Positions 57,167 through 64,000 of a stretch of DNA of 64,000 nucleotides are shown piece by piece. The notes beneath the pieces are model-generated. The model was not told the DNA's origin. It was given only the letters and a program-made list of their open reading frames with translations, and searched no databases. This stretch comes from Cephalopachus bancanus (lineage: Eukaryota; Chordata; Mammalia; Primates; Tarsiidae), in the NCBI GenBank assembly GCA_027257055.1, contig JAPVLO010000044.1, positions 4,774,001 through 4,838,000 on the forward strand. The letters run 5' to 3'. Within the stretch, counting starts at the first letter, position 1. Each line of letters opens with the position of its first letter. A program made the translations under genes and the position numbers.

Positions 57167-58182
57167 GTTCAGTATAAAACAATGAGTTTCTTGATTTAAT
57201 TTGCATTTGAAAAATCCTATCTTAAACTGTTGGGTTCACGTTTTATGATTTCTTTAACAATTACTCTCTTTATGCTAGGGCCATTTATCAATGCTTTTAT
57301 TTTTTTCTCCCTCTAAAAACTAAAGTCTGATAATACAGCCTTTTAAATGGAATCATTCTTTATCTCCATTAAAGCTGCCAGACTCTGTTTTATTGAAGCG
57401 GAGTGAGCAGCGGCATGAACCAGCAATGGTGCTTCTGTGCTCGCTCACCCCAGCCGCTGAGCCCAATAGCGGTCAGTTCACTGCCTGCCTTCTCCACAAG
57501 AGTCCCACCTTGGTGGGCTAAACTTACCTGTCATTTCATTTCCTGTCTCTCCCCCAGCAAGACTGGTTTTTCTTGTTTTTTTTTTTTTAATTTAAATTTT
57601 ATTTTTATTTTTTTGAGTTGGAGTCTCACTCCGTTGCCCAAGCTGGAGTACAGTGGCACACTCATGGCCACCCCAGCGTCGACCTGCCAGGCCCCAGCGA
57701 TTCTTCCACCTCAGCCTTCCAAGTAGCCAGAACTATAGGCATGCACTACCATGCCCTGCTAATTTTTGATTTATTGTAGAGACAAGGTCTCACCAGGTTG
57801 CCAGGGCTGGTCTCGAACCCACGGGCTCAGGCAGTCCACTCACCTCAGCCTCCCAAAGTGCTGGGATTACAGGCTGAGCCACTGAGTCCAGCCTCTTGGT
57901 TTGTTTTTAAAGAGTACCAAGCCACTTCTGTTAAAATGCACATTGATGGTTTTTCTAGTATGTTCACAATGTGGACCCATTTTCCAACCAGGTGGAACAG
58001 GTGTCCGCATGGCTCAGGGGCCCGACACCCAGATATGTCGCACCAGCCCAGAAGGAGGTTCCTGGGTGGGGGCTTTATCCTACAAATTTTGGATTTCCCT
58101 CAGAGTTGGGCTCTGAGGAGGGCCAGCCTGCTGCTGTGATCTCACATTGGCTGCCCCCTCGGACGTGCTCCTCCTCTTGCAG
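57167..58182 (+). other. ABCC12: ABCC12 intron 17
   Basis: Mostly occupied by one antisense Alu (about 57600-57893) and its long T-rich flank. Confidence 0.75.
57600..57893 (-). mobile_element. Alu SINE, AluJ-derived, antisense
   Basis: Reversed Alu with the TTGATTTATTGTAGAGACAAGG linker. The left end is blurred by a T/A-rich tail starting near 57572. Confidence 0.9.
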
Positions 58183-58286
58183 GGTACCTGCTTTCTCTCT
58201 TCACAGTGTCCCTCTTCCTCCTGATGATTGGCAGCTCTGCCTTCAGTAACTGGTGGCTGGGTCTCTGGTTGGACAAGGGCTCACAG
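58183..58286 (+). CDS. ABCC12: ABCC12 coding exon 18 (first TMD2 helix)
   Basis: 104 bp, residues 788-822, phase 1 in, 0 out, GCAG acceptor and GTGAGT donor. YLLSLFTVSLFLLMIGSSAF forms the first membrane helix of TMD2, followed by the conserved NWWLGLWLD. Confidence 0.95.
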
Positions 58287-60190
58287 GTGAGTTTCCCTTT
58301 GGCCCTGAAGGTGTTGAGTCTATCTTGGAGCAAAACCGTTGCTGGTGGAGAGTGGAATGCGCCCAGCACCACACCATCAGCTCATTTGCATCCCCTGGCC
58401 CTTTCAAGAAGTAGAGGTCAGCTGCTTACAACATGTGGCTCCAACCCCTGCAATCCCCTTCAGTTTCTCAAGACAAGCAGGGCATCTGTATTTTGATGTG
58501 CCACTTTCAGTTTGAAAAGGTTGACTCAGAAAGATACATGCCACAGCATGCAAGTATGTAACATGGTGAGGACAGGTGTGTAGTCTCTCATAAGCTTTCC
58601 CCAAGAAAGCCTGACACAGATTTGTGTCTTCCTGCCTCTGCAGAGAAACTGGCATCTTTTCATGGACACTTCCAGTGCCAGAATGTCATGCGTAGCTCTG
58701 CTCCTCAAAGTTGCCTCTACAGGGGTGGGATGGGCAAGTGTCAGACTCAGGCCCTGCAAATGCCACGGGGCCACTGGGGGCCTTTCTCCACAGGGCCCTT
58801 CCCGGGAAGAATTGATAAGTTTGTGTTCCCTCAAGCTTGCTGGAAGCGCTCCTAGTTTTTAGTCAATGGTTTCAAAGCTTTTCTGAAGCCCTGGAGAATG
58901 CTGGGGGGTCCCTACCCATCCTCCAAGATTATGTTTTGGTACAGTTCTGTTGCTATGATGACCAAAGTGAGGAGACACTGGGGAGACTTGGGCCAGGAAG
59001 AAGCTTTTTGGGTGCAGCTCCCTGAGGCCATTCCCAAGGGGTGGACTGATGGTGGGTTGCTCCATGCGGAAATGGAGAGTCTTCCCTGGAGGAGATATGT
59101 TCTCCCAGATCCTCACTTACTCATGAAGAGCCCTTTCCTTGGAGAGCCTGAGGCTTTGGGTCAGGGCGGAGGCCTCTCTTAGACTTGGTGCCTCCCCAGC
59201 CAGTTGCCATTGGCCACCTGAACATGCAGCAGTGGTGGCAGACCCATGGATTTGCCCCTTGCCTCCCCCCCCCACTGTGGGCACAACCTAAGGCACAGGA
59301 GTGCCTTTTCAAGCTGGGCCTTTTGGGCCTTTCATCCGTTAACTCCCTGAGGTGCTTTTATTTTTATGCATGTTCATCCATCAACCACCTCTGGTTTACA
59401 TTTCTGCTATTACTGTAATCCACAAGATGGCATTTAGAAGAAAGATGCTTGTTTGCTCCCCAAAGGCAGCCTTGACTTTTAGCATACAGCCTAGAGAAAA
59501 ATGAAACTGCCAATTTTTTAGGAGGAGGAGATGGCCTCTCCCCAGAAATGCTGGCAAAATCGTGTTTTCTCACTGGGCAGGATGGAGCCACAGTTGATTT
59601 GAATCCTCCCAGAGCCCCTTGTGTTCACCTGGCTCCTGCCTCACCACCAGGGCCTCTCCAGGGCTGTATATCAGTGCTCTTCCAGTTGCTTCTTGGGAAG
59701 AGGAAAAGGAAGGGACTGTGGAGCTGGTCCCTATACAGAGAAGCTCCCTGGGTTTCCCTGAGGACCTGGTGGCTGCTGTCAGGCTGCTCAGCACGTTGGA
59801 GGCAGTCTCTGATTCTCTGGTCTGAGCTACCTGAGGGTTGGATTTCCTGTTTGCTTCTGGGATCTTCCAAGCCCAGCACCACTTCTGGTCTCCTGAGGCA
59901 CAGTTAGCTGCTGGAATGGCTGCCCTGTGCCTGCCTGGTGTCTGCTTTGTTTTTCCCACTGACTGCAGAGCTCATAAGTCAGGTACCACTTGGGGTCATG
60001 ACTGCAAGGAGGAAGAACGTGCAAAGCTCAAAGGCCCCCAAGGGGGACTGACTTGATTTTACCCATTCAACTCATTCTTAGCAATTATGCTCTTCTTTTT
60101 AGTTTCTTCCATCTGGAAAGATCCTCTGGAAGATTTCCATTCTCCTGACAGTTTACCAATTCTTACTGGTTCTCTTGTTTTTCTCCAAAG
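58287..60190 (+). other. ABCC12: ABCC12 intron 18
   Basis: No repeat or gene recognised with confidence. Overlapping open frames on both strands at 58500-59960 match no family I know. Confidence 0.6.
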
Positions 60191-60388
60191 ATGACCTGTG
60201 GGCCCCAGGGCAACAAGACCATGTGTGAGATGGGTGTGGTCCTGGCAGACACCGAGCAACATGTCTACCAGTGGGTGTATGCAGCAAGCATGGTGTCTGT
60301 GCTGGTGTTTGGCATCACCAAAGGCTTCGCTTTTACCAGGACCACTCTCATGGCATCCTCCTCGCTGCACGACAGAGTGTTTGACAAG
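60191..60388 (+). CDS. ABCC12: ABCC12 coding exon 19 (TMD2)
   Basis: 198 bp, residues 823-888, phase 0 both sides, AAAG acceptor and GTACGG donor. It has an extracellular loop with GPQGNKTMCE, in which NKT is a potential N-glycosylation site, then a helix and the MASSSLHDRVFDK motif typical of ABCC TMD2. Confidence 0.95.
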
Positions 60389-61082
60389 GTACGGCCACCA
60401 GGGGCTGCATCCTGTTATTCAGTCAATAAGGTTTATTGAGCACCTGCTGGGGACAGACACAGCCCACATGGAGCCTGTAGTTTTGTCTGAGAAGAGTTTC
60501 TCAAATAGCTAATTACCAACTGTGAGGAGCAAACTCCAGAGAGCTATGGGGTATATCACCAGCCCTTTGGCAGGGCTGGAGATGGAGGTCGGGGAAGCCC
60601 CTCTGGAGCAGAGATGGGTAGGCCAAGAAAGCCCGGAGTGCAACAAGGTCCTGGAGGAGTACTTCTGGTTCCTTCTTCATTCCACTTCTGCAGTGGCCAG
60701 AACATGTGGGTGGCACTGCACTTTGGGGGAAGGAGACAGAGTGGAACTTGTCCTTCTGTTTCCCAAGGGTATACAATTCCTCCCTCCTCCAAAGGCACCA
60801 GCCCCTCCCACCCCAGGCTGCATCCAGATTTAGAGAGAAAGCCTGACCTGCAGGGGTTCTCTTGGGACCTCCACACAGAGGCCATATCTCTCCCACATTC
60901 ACTCTCATTCATTATGGCCACAAAAGTGGGGCGCATCCTCCCTTTCCCAAGGTCTCTGGACACATTGTGTTGTGCCCTGTGAAAAGGCAGGTCCTTTGTT
61001 TATGATTCCAGCCCCAGTGGAGCAGCCTGGGCTTTCTAAACACACACCTTGATGCTGTTTGGCACTCTGCTTTTATTCATAG
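60389..61082 (+). other. ABCC12: ABCC12 intron 19
   Basis: No repeat or gene recognised. Open frames on both strands (60513-60982) show no known domain. Confidence 0.6.
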
Positions 61083-61309
61083 ATCCTGAAGAGTCCAATG
61101 AGCTTCTTTGACACGACTCCCACTGGCAGGCTAATGAACCGCTTTTCCAAAGATATGGACGAGCTGGACATGAGGCTGCCATTTCATGCAGAGAACTTTC
61201 TGCAGCAGTTTTTTATGGTGGTGTTTATTCTCGTGATACTGGCTGCTGTGTTTCCTGCTATCCTTTTCATTGTGGCTGGCCTTGCTGTAGGCTTCTTCAT
61301 CCTTTTACG
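61083..61309 (+). CDS. ABCC12: ABCC12 coding exon 20 (TMD2)
   Basis: 227 bp, residues 889 to 963 plus two bases, phase 0 in, 2 out, ATAG acceptor and GTAGGT donor. It holds the ABCC hallmark MSFFDTTPTGRLMNRFSKDM, then two membrane helices around MVVFILVILAAVFPAILF. Confidence 0.96.
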
Positions 61310-63430
61310 GTAGGTCTATGCACTATTTAAAAAGGAGAAAGCAGCACATACAGTTAACTATGCACGATGACCAGTATTGGGTGATGTTGAGCATTGAACG
61401 CTTGCTGCCTTCTCTGATGGTACAGCACATTGATTTTTGGCACTTGCTAAATGCCAGGTGCACTGCTAAGTGCTTTGCATACATCTAGCATTTTAGCCTC
61501 AGACCAGCCTGAGAGGTAGACATTACCAGGAGGTTAAGGCACCAGTCCCAGGCCAGGAAGCCAATAACCGTGATTGCCATCTGCCTGCTGATATGCCCTT
61601 AGCCATGGGGCTCTGTCATTCCTGCTGCTGGAGAAGGAAAAGGAGACCAATCCTCAGTCACTCTGAGTTTTGAGAGAGAGCGCCCACCCTAACCACTGAT
61701 GAAGAAGACAAAGACCTCAGACAGCTTTGCACTGGGATTTCCTGCTGCCACTGCGCACACCCACACTGGGGAAAAGCAGGGGTCAGCAATGATCCCAGGA
61801 AATCAGGCACCCCACCCCTCTAGTCCTGGAGTAAGCTGAGGGCAAAGGGCTGCAAATCAGAAAAATTGCATTAGAGCCCCAGCTCTTGCTGCAAAACTAG
61901 CTGGAGAACTTGGGAGAAGTCAGAGAAATCCTGCAAGCCTCAGTTTCCTCTCTCTGAAATGGTAATCATTAAAACATGTGCCTCTCACCTGTCTTAGAGG
62001 GCTCGTTGTGAGAATCAAATGAGACTACATGGCCAATTACTTGTAAATTAAAAATGGAGTAAAATATTATACAAGAATTTCCATAAACAGCAAAAACTAA
62101 AAGTAATCATTTTTCATGCTCTTAGATGTACCCAGCCCTGGGCTGGACATTGAGGAGCTTAAAGAGAATCCTTAAATTATAAAATATTTAGCCCACAAAC
62201 CCTGGGCCTGCCTCCAGAGGGTTGTTTGTTTTCACTCAGGGTTACCACACTCAGCTCTGAGTTTTAGAAATACTGCTTTGGCCACAGTGTGGAGGATAAG
62301 CTGAACTGTAGGAAGGTCAGGGCAGTCTGCAAGGTGGGGGTCTCCTGGGATGTATAGTCTGTATAAGGGTTGGTGAGGACTAGACATGGGCAACAGCAGT
62401 GGGAACAGAAAAGAGGAGTAGATTTCAGAGCCATCTCTAGGTCGTGTCATCGGGGCTTCATGACTTCTCTTCATGGGAGAGGACAAGGATGACTCCCAGG
62501 TGGGGAGTGGTGTGTAGAGAGATACAGGTGATATGGAAGGAGAAGCAGTTTGGGTAATCAAGGGTATAAATTTTATTTTGGATATTTCAAGTTTGTTCAT
62601 CCAGTCCCCAGTGGTGTCAGTGGACAATGGCAGATGTGGGTGTGGGGATGCCCTGGGACAGGAGAGCTGGACTGGCATCTGTGTGGGGAACTCCTGCTTC
62701 TTGCTATAAGAGCAAGACAGACCAGAGTTGGTCCTGACTGAGTTATCCAGATGTGTCCGGCTAACTCACTTGAGCTCTGAACTGACGAGTCTCCCTTCTT
62801 GCTGGCCTGGGCAGTGTCAGCTGGGAGTCTGGAGACCTGACTACATTCTCTCACATGGGCCAGCCAGCTAACCTGACACCAGAGGTTCCTGCGCTCCTTC
62901 TCCTCAGGGCTACCGGAACTTCCAGGAAGGGGAGCTGCATCCTTTGGTGGGTTCAGGTTCAAAGTCAGCTGCTGAGTTATACTGATGTTCATTCAAAATT
63001 ACTTTTGCAAATGCCTTTAGAAGGCCACATGTTGGCAGTTGACACATGAGTTTTCTTCTAGAGGTAGAAAAGATCACTTTTTCTCTGGCTGGGTACCAAA
63101 AAGTGGTTGGCCTATATTCAGGGGCTGTGCTATATGAGAAATTCTGGTCTTTGAAGATTAGAATCCCATCTTGTGCAGTGAGCCATTCCTGCTGTGAGAA
63201 GTACTTCGAACTGACGCCAAATGAAGGAACAGCCAACTCACATTTCTCACATCCCCTGCCTCCCACAACCAGGATGGGCACCCCTGGGGAAGAATAGAAG
63301 GCCTGCTCTTATTTCCCAGTCAGATGGCATGTCTCCTACTGAAACGTGGTCTTGAGTGAATAGTCAGAGCTGCATGTGTCAGGGCGAGCTGCTGAGACCC
63401 CATTTCATGGCCCTCTCGATTTTCTTACAG
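61310..63430 (+). other. ABCC12: ABCC12 intron 20
   Basis: Contains MIR pieces at 61440-61560 (reversed, weak) and 61860-62060 (forward). No gene is recognised. Confidence 0.65.
61860..62060 (+). repeat. MIR SINE
   Basis: Forward MIR: 'gcctcagtttcctctctctgaaatggtaatcat' and 'gggctcgttgtgagaatcaaatgag'. Confidence 0.7.
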
Positions 63431-63568
63431 CATTTTCCATAGAGGAGTCCAGGAGCTCAAGAAGGTGGAGAACATCAGCCGATCACCCTGGTTTTCCCAT
63501 ATCACCTCCTCCGTGCAGGGCCTGGGCATCATTCACGCCTATGACAAGAAAGAAGACTGCATTCACAC
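63431..63568 (+). CDS. ABCC12: ABCC12 coding exon 21 (TMD2), last in window
   Basis: 138 bp, residues 964 to 1009 plus two bases, phase 2 in and out, ACAG acceptor and GTGAGT donor. It encodes IFHRGVQELKKVENISRSPW, the intracellular helix of TMD2, and GLGIIHAYDKKEDCIHT. The following exons (rest of TMD2 and NBD2) are outside the window. Confidence 0.95.
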
Positions 63569-64000
63569 GTGAGTCCTGTGCGGGGCTATGCGTGACTCTG
63601 AGTGGGAGGGCACGGGAACAAATGGCCGCTCTGGCTCTGAGAAGGTAGTCTGAGCCGTGGGGGACTGACCACAGATGAAGAGCTGGCACAATTGGGGAGG
63701 ACCACTCTAAGACACTTGGCCTCTCTTCCAGCATCCGGGGCCCCAAAAGATGTAAATGAGGGAGCTCGTTCAATATCAGCCTCAGTATGTGCCTTTTTGT
63801 GTTTTATTTTTCATTCTAAAAGTAAAAATGTGTTCAATTCAGAAAAAATAGGGCAAAACAGAAAAAAGGAGGAAAAAAATCTCTCATAGGCCCCAACCCC
63901 AATCTTACTAATATTTTCATATACTTCCTTCAGTCTTTTCTTTTTTTCGATTCATGGGGTTTTCTTTTTCTTAAGTGTTTACAATAATCTAAAAACATTA
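63569..64000 (+). other. ABCC12: ABCC12 intron 21 (partial)
   Basis: Begins with GTGAGTCC and runs to the window edge. The AT-rich sequence from about 63780 resembles the end of an old interspersed repeat. Nothing further can be said. Confidence 0.65.

Larger units (their letters stand above)
20505..63568 (+). pseudogene. ABCC12: ABCC12 (MRP9) gene, 21 coding exons in window, one frameshift; 3' part beyond window
   Basis: ABC transporter of subfamily C, short type without TMD0, with domain order TMD1-NBD1-linker-TMD2-NBD2. Human ABCC12 has 1359 residues. The exons here cover residues 1 to about 1009, so the end of TMD2 and all of NBD2 are outside. MRP9 is a membrane protein best known from testis with no settled substrate. 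All introns are GT-AG and all phases agree across 21 exons, except that exon 11 is one base short. The result is a frame change after residue 541 and a TGA at 43662-43664. NBD1 catalytic motifs (Walker A, signature, Walker B, H-loop) are otherwise intact, and no other stop or indel is seen. It is listed as a pseudogene because the given sequence cannot encode the transporter, but a sequencing error or polymorphism would restore it to an ordinary gene. Confidence 0.9.

Noticed and set aside
1..64000. CRISPR arrays, operons, bacterial or phage genes, tRNA or rRNA genes
   Set aside because: The window is primate nuclear DNA with spliced genes and SINEs. No regular spacer arrays, and no tRNA or rRNA gene that I could recognise.

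Overview
The window is nuclear DNA from a primate. It carries the 3' end of ABCC11 and about the first three quarters of ABCC12 (MRP9), two ABC transporter genes of subfamily C arranged head to tail on the + strand, as on human chromosome 16q12. The evidence is exon sequences that read as ABCC11 and ABCC12, standard GT-AG introns, and at least nine Alu-type SINEs. The exons differ from human too often for an ape or Old World monkey. Several Alus carry a shared AluJ-derived variant in the middle linker, and a shared L1 3' end is also present. I infer a strepsirrhine (lemur or loris type) primate, without certainty.

Layout. 1-1408: the last two coding exons of ABCC11 (Walker B to stop), then its 3' UTR with AATAAA at 1762. 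1781-20454: an intergenic stretch of about 18.7 kb with no gene I can support, filled with Alu, L1, L2, MIR and simple repeats plus small retroposed fragments. 20455-63568: ABCC12, with the start codon at 20505 and 21 coding exons. They cover the cytosolic N-terminus, membrane domain 1, NBD1, the acidic linker and most of membrane domain 2. NBD2 lies beyond the right edge.

Every ABCC12 exon boundary keeps the expected codon phase and all catalytic motifs of NBD1 are present. However, exon 11 lacks one base at about 43616/43617. The lesion lies between Walker A and the Q-loop and leads to a TGA at 43662. As given, this allele encodes about 556 residues and no working transporter. It may be a recent loss of the gene, a polymorphism or a sequencing error.

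The most unusual non-genic signal is a pair of tiny insertions (5838-5917 and 23368-23456). Both carry the same 62-base segment ending just after an AATAAA, each with an A-rich tail and target-site duplication. The segment looks like only the R region of a class I endogenous retrovirus LTR, copied by the L1 machinery. Other signals are a short retrocopy of an unknown 3' UTR (7776-8380), a CpG-rich block over ABCC12 exons 5-6, long polypyrimidine and polypurine tracts, and all nine Alus lying antisense to the genes.
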